Shown here piece by piece: positions 1-8,674 of a stretch of 64,000 nt of DNA (the first letter of the stretch is position 1; every line of letters starts with the position of its first letter). The position numbers were made by a program, and so were the translations under genes. The stretch is from contig CAWHCB010000013.1 of the NCBI GenBank assembly GCA_963827905.1, positions 1 to 64,000 on the forward strand. Direction: 5' to 3'. The notes below the pieces were generated by a model, which worked only from the letters and a program-made list of their open reading frames with translations, did no database searches and was not told the origin of the DNA. This stretch comes from JACXTP01 sp963827905 (GTDB lineage: Archaea > Thermoplasmatota > Thermoplasmata > Methanomassiliicoccales > UBA472).

Positions 1-165
1 GGCCCGGACCCCCTTGACCTTATCGATCGAGTTCGAGATCCCTTCGGAGAGGTCGTGGCGAGTGGTGAGCGACTTCGCCTTGGCCAGGACCTTGCCCTTT
101 TCTAAGTCGATGATCGCCGCGTCAGTGTACGTTCCGCCTGTGTCGATGCCCAGTCCCAAATGCAA
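1..165 (-). CDS. Hydantoinase/oxoprolinase N-terminal region (partial)
   Basis: Only the first 55 codons lie in the window; the gene continues past position 1. The translation shows the phosphate-binding start of the HyuA family: LGIDTGGTYTDAAIIDL, then KVLAKAKSLTT about 15 residues later. Known members are ATP-dependent hydantoinases, oxoprolinases or acetone carboxylase subunits that open cyclic amides. The start is a TTG at 163-165 preceded by a GGTGATC ribosome site four bases upstream; no ATG is available in frame before the conserved glycine motif. The substrate cannot be told from this fragment. Bases 166-317 hold nothing I recognise. Confidence 0.75.
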   Translation of the reverse strand, partial: MHLGLGIDTGGTYTDAAIIDLEKGKVLAKAKSLTTRHDLSEGISNSIDKVKGVRA

Positions 166-317
166 TTGATCACCTTTCAAGGAATCATGTTCAAGGGGTT
201 TGCCATCAACAATCAAGCAGCCCTTATTAAATCGCATCGCCAGAACGCGGAAGTGGTTTTCGAACGTGATGTGAGGGGATTCATTTTCCCAGCGGTCCTG
301 GAAGGCCTTTTCCATGC

Positions 318-1439
318 TCAGTTCAAAGCCCCCACCGACTCGCCCCGCACGGTCTTCCGATATGAAGCGCTCTGCGCCATCAGCTCGCTCATGTTGGACG
401 GGGTGACATGCCTTACCTCTGGGAAATGCCCCGGGAACACTCGCCTCGCCTCCTTGAGCAGGTACTCGTGCACCAGCCCTGACCGCTTCAAACGCTCGAA
501 GGACCAGTCCTCCGCCAGTTCCAGCACCGCGTCCTTTCCGGTCCGGTAGAACGCCTCGGCCAGGATGGAGGTGATGATGGTATGGGGCGACATGACCGCC
601 AGGTCCGACTCGCGCACGGCGTTGCTGTTGCCATTGAAGGCCACGGCCAGACCGCCTCCCTTGCGCACGATCCCCAATGCCCTGGTGTCGTTGCTGTCAT
701 CGCCGACGTACATGCAGTCCTCCAGCGCCACGCCGATCTTCTTGCACACCTCGACCACCGCGGCCGCCTTCTCCGAGTCCCCCACGGGCACGGTCTCCAT
801 GATCAGGTGGTAGCTGTCAAGGTCGGTCATCTCGTTCCAGAAGACCTGGTCCAGACGCTGGACGCTCTTACGGTCGTCGGGACGGAGGTCCTTGATGGTG
901 CGGGTGCTGAAAGGCATATCGATGAGGGGCATGGCGGCGATCTCGTGGGCCAGGTCCCGCAGGGTATGTGCCTCCCAATCATCCATCTTCACGCCGTCCA
1001 GGCTGCATTTGGTACAATAGGAGTTCTCGATAGGGAACCCGATATGGTCGCACACCGCCCCGACATAGTGCTCATAGGAGGAGGAGACGATGAAAGGTGA
1101 TGTTATCTCCTGCACATAGCGCATGGTCTTATCGCCACCGGGGATCATCATGATGGCGTGGCGGTAGAACTCGACCATGGCCATGTCCGTCACGCCGAAG
1201 GCCTTGAGGAAGGGCAGGACCAATTTCATGGAATCCCCCGCCTTATAGCCCTCCTTGCGCACCACATCGGTAAGCACGGAATCGTAACGGGAGAGGACCG
1301 CGAAGAACCGCTCGCCGTTGGGTATGAACTTGGAGCACAGCTCGACGGTGCTGGCATTCTTGGTGATAGGTCCCTCGCAATCGCTGATGAAGACCTTGCC
1401 CTCGTAGGGCATCATATCATCCAATCCGTCGAACTCCAA
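318..1439 (-). CDS. HAD-superfamily phosphatase, EhaR-like
   Basis: A 373-residue HAD-fold hydrolase. Near residue 19 the motif I region reads ISDCEGPITKN, so the usual DxD is D-C-E. The acidic motif IV is YVGDDSNDTRAL around residue 246, preceded by a cap region of about 200 residues. This pattern resembles the archaeal HAD proteins annotated as energy-converting hydrogenase A subunit R; no hydrogenase genes are nearby, so a role there is unsupported. The start is a TTG with GAGGTGA just upstream; an in-frame ATG follows eight codons later. The substrate is unknown. It is transcribed in the same direction as the hydantoinase fragment. Confidence 0.65.
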   Translation of the reverse strand: MEFDGLDDMMPYEGKVFISDCEGPITKNASTVELCSKFIPNGERFFAVLSRYDSVLTDVVRKEGYKAGDSMKLVLPFLKAFGVTDMAMVEFYRHAIMMIPGGDKTMRYVQEITSPFIVSSSYEHYVGAVCDHIGFPIENSYCTKCSLDGVKMDDWEAHTLRDLAHEIAAMPLIDMPFSTRTIKDLRPDDRKSVQRLDQVFWNEMTDLDSYHLIMETVPVGDSEKAAAVVEVCKKIGVALEDCMYVGDDSNDTRALGIVRKGGGLAVAFNGNSNAVRESDLAVMSPHTIITSILAEAFYRTGKDAVLELAEDWSFERLKRSGLVHEYLLKEARRVFPGHFPEVRHVTPSNMSELMAQSASYRKTVRGESVGALN

Positions 1440-1548
1440 TCCCTCACCTCTCCTTCCCCGTCCCCGGAGGACCGATATCGGGAGGCCCCAAAGCCTCTGC
1501 CGGCGGGGAACGTCTCTCCTGCCTCATAAAGGTGGTTCCCATCTATCT

Positions 1549-2553
1549 CTATCTTGCCTTCCTACCTCGGGCCTGGGGGTTGCTGTCCTTTCCCATGGGT
1601 CGCCCAAAATGGACCAGAAGGTCCTTGTCCGGGTATGCTTCCCGCCCTATGCCCCCGATGCTCTTCGAGGCCACCATGGAGGCGAAGTCCCCACAACGGC
1701 GCAAGCCCCACCCCTTCAAAAGTCCGGCAAGGAAGCCTGCGGCATAAACGTCCCCGGCCCCGGTCATGTCCACAACCCTCACTGGTACGGGTTCGATCGG
1801 GAACAGGCCCTCCTCAGTGATGACCGAGGACCCCTTCGCCCCCGATTTGCACACCACCACGTCCGGTCCGAGACCGAGGAGGCGCTCCCCTCCCTCCCTG
1901 GCCCCCATTCCGGTCAGCATCCTCATCTCTCGGTCGTTCAGGAAGAGGACGTCCGTCCTGCGCAGCAATGGCAGGATATCGTCCAGACCCCGCCGGGCAT
2001 AGCGTTCGCCAGGGTCAAATGAGACTATGACATCATCAACCAGGCCATCGGCCAGGGCCACCTGTTGGTCCAATGCGGCGCTGGAGGCGAAGGACGACAT
2101 ATGCACCACTTTGCAGCGGTTCGCCAATGCCACATCGCCCTCGGTCAAACGGATCCGGTCGTTGGCATTGGGCAGGACCAGCAAGGCGCGCTCTCCGTCC
2201 TTGAGCAGGGACAGGCATTGACCGCTGCGCCCCGACCTTCCCACATGACTGACGTCCACGCCGCCCATGGCGCCGAGCAGGAAATCGCCTTCCTCGTCCT
2301 CGCCCACATTGCCCAGGAACGCGGTGGAGAACCCCATCCTCGACAGGGCGTATATGCAGTTCGCGGCCGATCCGCCCCCGCTCCTACCTAATTGCCTGGC
2401 ATTCGCCTTGAGTTCGGCAAGTGCGTCATCGAACCGCCCCTCCTCCCCCAGGATCTCCCCCCCGGGAACGAAGCGGAAACCGCCCCATTCGAGACCCTCC
2501 ACCTCGAAGAAGAGGTCTACGTTGAGGGCCCCCACGCCTAGGACGTCCACCAT
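1549..2553 (-). CDS. PfkB-family carbohydrate/nucleoside kinase
   Basis: A 334-residue ribokinase-fold kinase that would phosphorylate a sugar or nucleoside hydroxyl with ATP. It opens with VDVLGVGALNVDLF, has the substrate-binding GGGSAANCIYALSRMG near residue 53, and the PfkB signature DMTGAGDVYAAGFLAG near residue 268, whose Asp is the catalytic base. The open frame runs another 245 codons upstream, but the protein homology starts at ATG 2551-2553. A TATA-like ACTTTAATTT lies about 25 bases upstream of it, as for a leaderless archaeal transcript. The gene is divergent from the acetyltransferase. The substrate cannot be assigned from sequence alone. Confidence 0.82.
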   Translation of the reverse strand: MVDVLGVGALNVDLFFEVEGLEWGGFRFVPGGEILGEEGRFDDALAELKANARQLGRSGGGSAANCIYALSRMGFSTAFLGNVGEDEEGDFLLGAMGGVDVSHVGRSGRSGQCLSLLKDGERALLVLPNANDRIRLTEGDVALANRCKVVHMSSFASSAALDQQVALADGLVDDVIVSFDPGERYARRGLDDILPLLRRTDVLFLNDREMRMLTGMGAREGGERLLGLGPDVVVCKSGAKGSSVITEEGLFPIEPVPVRVVDMTGAGDVYAAGFLAGLLKGWGLRRCGDFASMVASKSIGGIGREAYPDKDLLVHFGRPMGKDSNPQARGRKAR

Positions 2554-2637
2554 GCCCAAGGAATCCCAGGGGGCGAAATTAAAGTTTGTCCCTGGCGCGA
2601 CATATGAGGCAAATACCCGTCCGGGGATGTTCGGGGC
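2554..2637. promoter_or_regulatory. Divergent promoter region
   Basis: These 84 bases separate the divergent PfkB kinase and GNAT acetyltransferase starts. On the minus strand an ACTTTAATTT box (about 2575-2587) sits 22-34 bases before the kinase ATG. On the plus strand GCAAATACCC (about 2609-2618) sits 20-29 bases before the acetyltransferase ATG. Neither gene shows a clear ribosome site, which fits leaderless transcripts. This is inferred from spacing and base composition only. Confidence 0.4.
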
Positions 2638-3135
2638 ATGGTCGCGAGGGTCGAGGTCCTTCCTGCCGCCGAGTCGGACATGGAGGCCATCAATGCCATC
2701 TACAACCACTATGTCCCCACCTCCGATTGCACCATGGAGACGGAACCGGTGAGCCTGGAGTCTCGCCTGGTCTGGTTCTATGAGCACCGTGATAGATATC
2801 CTATCCTCGTGGCTCGTTTCGAGGGAGAGGTGGTGGGGTGGGCCTCCCTCTCCAAGCACCGGGCGAGGGCCGCATACCGATACACAGCCGAGGACGCGGT
2901 CTATGTCCGGGAGGACCACCGTGGAATGGGGATCGGGACCGCCCTGCTCACAGAGCTGGTCAAGGAAGGGCGGGTCATCGGCCTGCACAGCGTGGTGGCG
3001 GTGATCAACGCGCAGCACAAGGCCAGCCTGGGTCTGCACCGCAAGGTCGGCTTTGAGGATGTCGCCCTGATCCGAGAGGCTGGCTACAAGTTCGGTCGAT
3101 GGATCGACATCAGGTTCATGCAACTGATGCTTTGA
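2638..3135 (+). CDS. GNAT acetyltransferase, phosphinothricin/methionine-sulfone type
   Basis: A 165-residue protein covering the whole Pat/MnaT family. Diagnostic features are the early AINAIYNHYV segment, the acetyl-CoA-binding loop EDHRGMGIGTALL near residue 93, and the C-terminal LHRKVGFEDVALIREAGYK followed by WIDI. Known relatives N-acetylate methionine sulfone, methionine sulfoximine or phosphinothricin. The likely natural role is detoxifying oxidised amino acids; this is inference from the family. The start is ATG 2638 and the promoter region is shared with the divergent kinase gene. No partner genes follow. Confidence 0.85.
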   Translation: MVARVEVLPAAESDMEAINAIYNHYVPTSDCTMETEPVSLESRLVWFYEHRDRYPILVARFEGEVVGWASLSKHRARAAYRYTAEDAVYVREDHRGMGIGTALLTELVKEGRVIGLHSVVAVINAQHKASLGLHRKVGFEDVALIREAGYKFGRWIDIRFMQLML

Positions 3136-3199
3136 GATTGGAACCAGATTCCAAACGGCATAATATACCTGCGAAGGGAATCCGATATGCGGTGGGGAA

Positions 3200-3512
3200 A
3201 TGGGGGGGCCTTCGTCTTCCGATCTGATATTTGAACAACGGATCAGCACCTTGAGGAAGAGCATATCGATCTTGATCGAATGGGTCATCTTCGGCGTCCT
3301 CGTGTTGATCTTTTACATCGTGGACACTAACTCCTCATTGAACGAGGACGATGTTTGGCTGAACGCCGCATACCGAGATCCTGGGGATCGTGGTCTGGTC
3401 GTTCCTCTTCTTTTTGGCGATATACACCTATCGAGACCGTCCGGGACCTTCGTTATGTCGCCTGGAGCGATTACCGACTCCGCTGTCTCATCCAACTCGA
3501 GGTCTTTCCTGA
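3200..3512 (+). CDS. Small two-helix membrane protein (frameshifted)
   Basis: I do not recognise a family. The first frame from ATG 3200 gives a hydrophobic helix, ILIEWVIFGVLVLIFYIV, near residue 28. After roughly position 3355 the reading continues sensibly only in another frame, giving a second helix, EILGIVVWSFLFFLAIYTY, then an Arg/Pro-rich tail ending at a stop at 3510-3512. One missing or extra base near 3345-3365 would join the two. The result is a protein of about 104 residues with two membrane segments. The evidence is only the two helices in tandem, so certainty is modest. Confidence 0.4.
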
Positions 3513-3541
3513 CGTTCAGGGGTCGGTAGCAGGAGCGGGTT

Positions 3542-3940
3542 ATGAACAAGGTCAAGGAGATATATCCCAAGGTCAACCACTTCCCTGTTCGCAAAGGCAT
3601 CAAATACGACACTAGCGCGACACGGTTGATGAGGGAACGGTGGGACGTCGTCGTCGACCTAAATGCCATGGAGAAACTGGACACCGCCAAATACGTCCTG
3701 GTCAAGATCATGGGATCCGGCGAGGTGGGAGTTGAGGATCTGAAAAGGATCGGACGGTCCGTGCTCAAGCTGAGGATCTTAAAGCCCATATCCACCGTGG
3801 AGGCGGTGTTCATCGTCTCCCCGACCGGATTCGGAGCAGAGGCGATGGACCTGATCGGGAGGGGGAAGATATGGGGTTTTCCACGACTGGCAACGCGTCT
3901 TGTGCTGGTGAACGATAAAGGGTTCAAATTAGAAATGTGA
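3542..3940 (+). CDS. Hypothetical protein
   Basis: A 132-residue protein with no family I recognise. It has a mixed charged/hydrophobic composition (KIMGSGEVGVEDLKRIGRSVLKL in the middle), no signal peptide, no membrane helix and no cysteine cluster. Its ATGTGA terminus overlaps the GTG start of the winged-helix gene that follows, so the two are probably translationally coupled and may act together. The uninterrupted frame and this overlap are the main evidence that it is real. Confidence 0.55.
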   Translation: MNKVKEIYPKVNHFPVRKGIKYDTSATRLMRERWDVVVDLNAMEKLDTAKYVLVKIMGSGEVGVEDLKRIGRSVLKLRILKPISTVEAVFIVSPTGFGAEAMDLIGRGKIWGFPRLATRLVLVNDKGFKLEM

Positions 3941-4260
3941 GAGGCGACCCCTTGTCCCGAAGGAGCTATGCCCATAAGCCTTGGAGCGATGAACTGCTCG
4001 TCCTGTTCATATTGAGCCAGCTCTACCAAATGCATCAGAGGGGGGAAGGTCCTACTACGGTGCACCACATCAGTACCCTGCCGGGCATGCCATATCAAAG
4101 GGACGAGAGGGTGAGGCGGCTCGTGGAGATGCTTGAGTCACAGGGTTTGGTCAACAAGGTCGAGGACCATCCTTACGTCCATTACAGCATAAGCGAGGAG
4201 GGACGCCGTTGGTGGGAGGAGCACCGTTCCGTCCTGTGGTTCTTCCAAGGCATCAGATGA
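3937..4260 (+). CDS. Winged-helix DNA-binding protein
   Basis: A 107-residue basic protein with a winged-helix layout. A first helix LLVLFILSQLYQMHQ is followed by an HTH-like stretch (TVHHISTLPGMPYQRDERVRRLVEMLESQGLVNKV) and a wing (VHYSISEEGRRWWEE). This resembles PadR/MarR-like single-domain regulators. The start is GTG 3937, overlapping the upstream stop in ATGTGA. It ends immediately before the convergent mevalonate decarboxylase gene. The effector and target are unknown; regulation of the cotranscribed unknown gene is a guess. Confidence 0.55.
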   Translation: MRGDPLSRRSYAHKPWSDELLVLFILSQLYQMHQRGEGPTTVHHISTLPGMPYQRDERVRRLVEMLESQGLVNKVEDHPYVHYSISEEGRRWWEEHRSVLWFFQGIR

Positions 4261-5220
4261 TCAGAAAAGATGATGGTTGACGATCTTGGCCTCGTCCCCG
4301 ACATGGCAGCTCAAGGTGTCCATGCCCAAGGCCTCGATCCGCCCCTGCACCTCCTTCAGTTGGTCCAGTGGGCTGTTCACGTAGACCGTGGCGCCGGTGT
4401 CGATGCTGAAATGGCAGTTCAATCCCGCCTTGCGCATCTCCTTGACCTCCAATATCACCTTTACCGTCTCCGGGCGCCACAGGAACAATTGGTCGATGCC
4501 GGTCATGGTGATCCCGTGCAGAAGGAGCGTGTCCAGTTCCGCCAGCTCCCCGATGCGGAATATGTCCTTCTCGCGTATGGCCGACTCCATCTTAGGGATG
4601 GCCTCAGCCACATATTCGATCCTGGCCTTGAAGAAGGGCGAGCTGGTGACCGCGCTGTGGGCCGCCTCGGTGGACTTATAGGCGGGGACGAGCACGGCCA
4701 GTATGCCCATGTCCAGGTCCTTGGAGGAGGCGAGCATGCGGGAGTGGCTGCTGCGGTCGTCCTTGCCCTGGTACCAGATGGAGAAGCCACCGGTCACGGA
4801 CCTCGAGGCCGAACCGGCGCCTCGCCTGGCATAGGTCGAGACCTCTTCCAGGCCCATGTCCAGGCCGAGCGCCTTCACCGTGGCCATGGCCAGAGCGGCG
4901 AAGCCGGAGGCGCTGGCCCCCAGGCCGATGTTGGATGTGAAGTTGTTCTTGGAGACCATCCTGAAGCCCGAGCGTTCTTCCGCCCTCTTCCTCAACGGCT
5001 CCACCACATGCATGATCCGCTCCAACGCCCTGCCCTGCGCCCTCTTCCCGTCGAACTCCGCCTGGTCGTACTCGTGGCCGAACTCGATGGTGGTGTGGGT
5101 GATCAGTGGGGCGGTGCAGACGGAGATGGAATCATGGTAGGGCAACCTCAGGTCCTCGTCCTTCAGTCCGTGGTACTTTATCAGTCCCTGTATCGGGTAA
5201 GCGGTGGCGGAGGCTTTCAT
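4261..5220 (-). CDS. mvaD: Diphosphomevalonate decarboxylase, haloarchaeal type
   Basis: A 319-residue GHMP-fold enzyme converting mevalonate 5-diphosphate to isopentenyl diphosphate in archaeal lipid synthesis. The start MKASATAYPIQGLIKYHG and the segment LRLPYHDSISVCTAP match what I know of the haloarchaeal enzyme closely. The phosphate loop SNIGLGASASGFAALA (about residue 95), the catalytic-region GSASRSVTGGF (about 136) and the Asp of FSIDTGATVYVNS (about 276) are all present. That argues for true decarboxylase rather than the Thermoplasma mevalonate-3-kinase paralogues. The archease gene lies 9 bases upstream on the same strand. Confidence 0.85.
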   Translation of the reverse strand: MKASATAYPIQGLIKYHGLKDEDLRLPYHDSISVCTAPLITHTTIEFGHEYDQAEFDGKRAQGRALERIMHVVEPLRKRAEERSGFRMVSKNNFTSNIGLGASASGFAALAMATVKALGLDMGLEEVSTYARRGAGSASRSVTGGFSIWYQGKDDRSSHSRMLASSKDLDMGILAVLVPAYKSTEAAHSAVTSSPFFKARIEYVAEAIPKMESAIREKDIFRIGELAELDTLLLHGITMTGIDQLFLWRPETVKVILEVKEMRKAGLNCHFSIDTGATVYVNSPLDQLKEVQGRIEALGMDTLSCHVGDEAKIVNHHLF

Positions 5221-5229
5221 CGATCTTCC

Positions 5230-5634
5230 TCAGATGTCGAAGACCACGGTGAGCGACGGCTCATCCGCGTCGACGGACATCATATTGTAGGTGATGGCCT
5301 TAACTTCTTTCTTGGGGCCATGCCTTTCCAGGTCGATGCGCTCACCATGGGCCAGACAATGAAGCCTAAGGCCGTCGATGGAAACGTCGAATCGGCCGAA
5401 CACCAGACGTTCCGTGTCAAGGACGAAGAGGAACTCGGAGAGGAAGTTCAAGAGGAGGGACTCCAGGTCGAACCCCTCCGCGGTGATCTCCCTGACCGTG
5501 ACGGGCTCGATCCGGTCCGCCTCCACCATCTGGTCGAAAAGGGCGTAGGCGGCGTTGGCGAAGCACTCCTCCAGCGACGCCCCGGTGGTCCTGATCATGA
5601 CATCGGCGGTATGCTCCAGGACCTCGTAGCGCAT
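5230..5634 (-). CDS. Archease (tRNA-splicing ligase cofactor)
   Basis: A 134-residue archease, the small protein that speeds guanylylation and turnover of the RNA ligase RtcB in tRNA splicing. Visible features are the opening YEVLEHTADVMIRTTG with its metal-binding Asp, LEECFANAAYALFDQM, the central LNFLSEFLFVLDTE, and the ending ADEPSLTVVFDI. Length and order match the family over the full span. No rtcB gene is in the window. It lies directly upstream of mvaD on the same strand and is probably cotranscribed with it. Confidence 0.88.
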   Translation of the reverse strand: MRYEVLEHTADVMIRTTGASLEECFANAAYALFDQMVEADRIEPVTVREITAEGFDLESLLLNFLSEFLFVLDTERLVFGRFDVSIDGLRLHCLAHGERIDLERHGPKKEVKAITYNMMSVDADEPSLTVVFDI

Positions 5635-5721
5635 GGGCCTGATTATGCGACCGCAATAATAAGGTGTTCGGGCGGGGTCAGTTAGGGTTGCCGGGAGGGC
5701 CCATCCGGTATGGGCACTCCC

Positions 5722-6506
5722 CTAAAGAGCGTCCGCCCATGCCAGGACCGACTCCGCCGCCCGCTCCCACCCCCAATCCAGCATGATGTCGTGGCCTGAC
5801 CCAGGCACCATGACCTCGCAAACATGGCACTGGTCGGCGCAGCGATGCACGCTCTGGGGCGAGACCATCTCGTCCCCTTCCCGTCCGATCACAAGGACCG
5901 GAGGTCCTTGGCACGACGCAGGCACGTCCGACGCCATCGACGCATTGCCGGATCGCCTTCAGGGACTCCCCCTGCAGCTGGCAGTAATAGCGACAGACGT
6001 CCTTGTCGGGGACCTTCTCGGATAGGAAGAGGTGCCTCACCAATCCTTCGTCCTCGACCAATCGACCGGCATTCTTGGTCGACCTCGGCAAGGAACGTGA
6101 CCCAAGGATGGCCTTTGAACAAACGCACGGCATCGTCGTGATATCCCAACATGGGTATGGGGCAGAGCAGAGCCATGCCTACCACCCGATGCTGCGATGC
6201 AAATATCTGAGAGACTGTGGCGCCCATGGAATGGCCTACCAGGATGGGGTCCTGCCCCACCTCCTCGACCATCTGGACCAGATCGGCCACGTAGTCCTCC
6301 AACTTCCAGTCCTTCAACCTCTCCGCCCCCTCGCTCCCACCGTGCCCCCTGAGGTCCATCGTGACACAAAGGAAGCCATGGCGGCGGAAGAAGGGAACGA
6401 ACTTCTCCTCCCAGCACCACGCACCATGCCACTCACCGTGGATAAAGACCAAAGGATGCGAGTGCTTCGCGCTCAGCACTCCGAACCTATGGATCTCTAG
6501 CTTCAT
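5722..6506 (-). CDS. Alpha/beta hydrolase (frameshifted)
   Basis: A complete alpha/beta-hydrolase fold can be followed through three frames. The first frame holds FIHGEWHGAWCW (oxyanion region, about residue 21) and the nucleophile elbow VGHSMGAT (about residue 90). The middle frame continues LVEDEGLVRHLFLSEKVPDKDV. The last holds VLVIGREGDEMVS (acid residue) and the His motif VPGSGHDIMLDWGWERAA. Shifts are needed near 6065-6090 and near 5940. The substrate is unknown; esterase, lipase-like or haloperoxidase-like activity is possible. The start ATG 6504-6506 faces the aspartate dehydrogenase gene across a 193-base region with an inverted repeat. Confidence 0.75.
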
Positions 6507-6551
6507 GGGGTTGAACTCCGCTCGCCCCCCTTATGAATGGTTGCCCGCTCT

Positions 6552-6581
6552 GGATTATTCCATAATGGACTGGAATAATCC
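6552..6581. repeat. Perfect 10-bp inverted repeat between divergent genes
   Basis: GGATTATTCC (6552-6561) and GGAATAATCC (6572-6581) are exact reverse complements separated by ATAATGGACT. The repeat lies 46 bases from the hydrolase start and 118 bases from the aspartate dehydrogenase start. It could be an operator for a dimeric regulator acting on the divergent pair, or part of an RNA hairpin. There is no direct evidence of which. Confidence 0.5.
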
Positions 6582-6699
6582 CCTTCGTCCTTATCAGGAA
6601 GGAACCCTTGTCCATTTTCCCAAAGGGGCCGAACCTGGTCAATGTTGGAGCACCAGGAGGTCGCTATCGTTAAATCCATCCTCGTTGTTTGCATCAACC

Positions 6700-7518
6700 A
6701 TGAGGCTGCTCATCATCGGTTGCGGCGCCATCGGACAGACCATGGCCAAGGCCATCGATACCATGGACGAGGTCGACCTCTTCTATATGACGGACAAGAG
6801 CGAGGAGAAGGCGCAGCAGGCGGTCAAGCAATATCGCAAGGCCAAATACATCTCGAACACCGATGAGAGCATCCGGGCCCACCTCAAGCACCTGGACCTG
6901 GTGGTGGAGGCGGCCGGACAGGACGCGGTGGCCCATTACATCCCCTTCATCCTCGGTTTCGGGAAGGACGTCCTGGTCATGAGCGTCGGGGCCTTCGTGG
7001 ACGACGTGCTGCGGGAGAAATGCTTCAACCTGGCCAAGAAGAAGGGCGGTCGGCTCTATGTGCCATCCGGCGCGGTCTGCGGCACGGACGGCCTGCACTC
7101 GGCCTCGGTGGACAAGATCGATTCGGTGGAGCTCATCAGCACCAAGGGTCCGAAGAGCTTCAAGGAGGTGCCTTACCTAAAGGAGGAGGGCATCGATGTG
7201 GACGCCCTCAAGGAACGCACCGTCATCTATGACGGTCCCGCCCGGGAGGCCATCCACCACTTCCCCAAGAACGTCAACGTGTCCGCGACCATCTCGCTGC
7301 TCGGCCTGGGCTTGGACAAGACCAGGGTGAAGCTCATCTGCGACCCGTTGTGCGAATGCAACAGCCACCGCTTGGTGGTAAAGGGCGTATTCGGCGAGAT
7401 CGTGGCTGAGACGGACAACGTGCCGTTCCCTTCGAACCCGGCCACCAGCTACCTTGCGGCGCTCAGCGCCATCGCCGCCATCAGGCGCATCGCTGGCAAC
7501 GTGTGGATCGGCATCTGA
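6700..7518 (+). CDS. nadX: L-aspartate dehydrogenase
   Basis: A 272-residue NAD(P)-dependent enzyme oxidising L-aspartate to iminoaspartate, the first step of quinolinate/NAD synthesis. The Rossmann start is RLLIIGCGAIGQTMAKAI, the family loop is VPSGAVCGTDGL (about residue 124), the catalytic-region HHFPKNVNVSATISL lies near 187, and the C-terminal VPFPSNPATSYLAALSA near 244. ATG 6700 is chosen because the Rossmann strand begins at residue 2; the open frame upstream has no homology. A TATA-like GTTAAATCC sits about 25 bases upstream. No nadA or nadC is in the window. Confidence 0.88.
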   Translation: MRLLIIGCGAIGQTMAKAIDTMDEVDLFYMTDKSEEKAQQAVKQYRKAKYISNTDESIRAHLKHLDLVVEAAGQDAVAHYIPFILGFGKDVLVMSVGAFVDDVLREKCFNLAKKKGGRLYVPSGAVCGTDGLHSASVDKIDSVELISTKGPKSFKEVPYLKEEGIDVDALKERTVIYDGPAREAIHHFPKNVNVSATISLLGLGLDKTRVKLICDPLCECNSHRLVVKGVFGEIVAETDNVPFPSNPATSYLAALSAIAAIRRIAGNVWIGI

Positions 7519-7573
7519 GCGTAAAAATTATCGAAGGAAATTCTATTTAATCGGAAACGCCCTACTCGCTGGC

Positions 7574-8674
7574 ATGGCCCATCCCACCTCCAAGCGCGTG
7601 CGTCGCATCTTCGAAGGCTTGGATCAGAAGGTCGACGCCGTTGTGCTCATGAACGATGTGGAACCGAACCTGGACGCCATGTTCCCCTATCTCACCGGGA
7701 CCACCTCCGGTCTTTTCGAGAGCTGCCTGGTCATCGGTTGGCCCGATGGCAAGGTGGAGCTCATCACGGTCGCCTTGGAAGAGACCAGCGCCCGGTCCTC
7801 CTCGGCCGAGGTGAAGGTCTTCAAGAACCGCGCCGACAAGGCAGCGCTGGTCAAGGACACGCTGGGAAAGGCCACTACCATCGGCGTGAACGGCCACGGC
7901 ATCACGCTCAGCAGCATGAACGAGATCAAGCGCATCCTGCCCAAGGTGAAGATGGTGGACGTCTACCCGGCCTTGGAGAGGGCGAGGGCCATCAAGGACG
8001 CGGTCGAGGTGGAGCGGTTGCGCAATGCCTGTCGCATCGCCTCGGAGGTGGCGGAGGAGATCCCCTCCTTCGTTAGGCCAGGGATGGCGGAGTACGAGGC
8101 GGCCGCGGAGATCAACTACCTAATGCAGAGGAAGGGCGCCTCGTCACCCAATTTCGAGACCAACGCCTCCTTCGGGCCGAACACGGCCGAGCCGCACCAT
8201 GAGGCCGGTCCAGCTCGCTGCAGGAAGCGGGACATGGCCCTTTTCGATTTCGGTGCCAGGGCCCTCAAGTACGGTTCCGACATCACCCGAACCTTTTTCG
8301 TGGGCAATGCCTGGAAGTGGCAGAAGGAGATGTACCAGGTGGTCCTGGATGCCCAGCTGGCGGCATTGGACATGGTCCGGCCCGGGGTGAACGGCAAGGA
8401 CGTGGACGCGGTCGCCCGGAGACTGATCGACTCCTCGCCCTTCAAAGGCCTCTTCATCCACACGCTCGGCCACAGCATCGGGCTTTCCGTGCATGACGGC
8501 CTGCGCATGGGGCCAGGGGTGGACCTGGTCCTCGAGGAGGGGATGGTGCTCACAGTGGAGCCAGGGGTCTATATCCGCGGCAAGGGCGGGGTGCGCATAG
8601 AGGACGACATCGTGGTCACCAAGAAGGGATGCGAACTGCTCACGACCGCGAACAAAGAACTGACAGTGATCTGA
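7574..8674 (+). CDS. M24-family Xaa-Pro aminopeptidase (prolidase-like)
   Basis: A 366-residue metallopeptidase with an N-terminal creatinase-like domain and a C-terminal pita-bread catalytic domain. All five metal ligands can be placed: Asp in FDFGARA and Asp in SDITRTFF (about residues 223-238), His in HTLGHSIGLSVHDG (about 297), Glu in LTVEPGVYI (about 330) and Glu in VRIEDDIVV (about 344). It should cleave X-Pro bonds in cytosolic peptides. The start ATG 7574 has a TATA-like TTCTATTTAATC about 25-30 bases upstream. Its stop abuts the tldD ATG (TGAATG), making a three-gene peptidase operon. Confidence 0.88.
   Translation: MAHPTSKRVRRIFEGLDQKVDAVVLMNDVEPNLDAMFPYLTGTTSGLFESCLVIGWPDGKVELITVALEETSARSSSAEVKVFKNRADKAALVKDTLGKATTIGVNGHGITLSSMNEIKRILPKVKMVDVYPALERARAIKDAVEVERLRNACRIASEVAEEIPSFVRPGMAEYEAAAEINYLMQRKGASSPNFETNASFGPNTAEPHHEAGPARCRKRDMALFDFGARALKYGSDITRTFFVGNAWKWQKEMYQVVLDAQLAALDMVRPGVNGKDVDAVARRLIDSSPFKGLFIHTLGHSIGLSVHDGLRMGPGVDLVLEEGMVLTVEPGVYIRGKGGVRIEDDIVVTKKGCELLTTANKELTVI

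Noticed and set aside
2554..3288. N-terminal 245-codon extension of the PfkB kinase frame
   Set aside because: It runs antisense through the acetyltransferase gene and carries no motif; the kinase fold begins at residue 1 of the shorter version.
4261..5220. Mevalonate 3-kinase or mevalonate 3,5-bisphosphate decarboxylase instead of MvaD
   Set aside because: The SASR motif, the SIDTG aspartate and the haloarchaeal-type N-terminus favour the classical decarboxylase.
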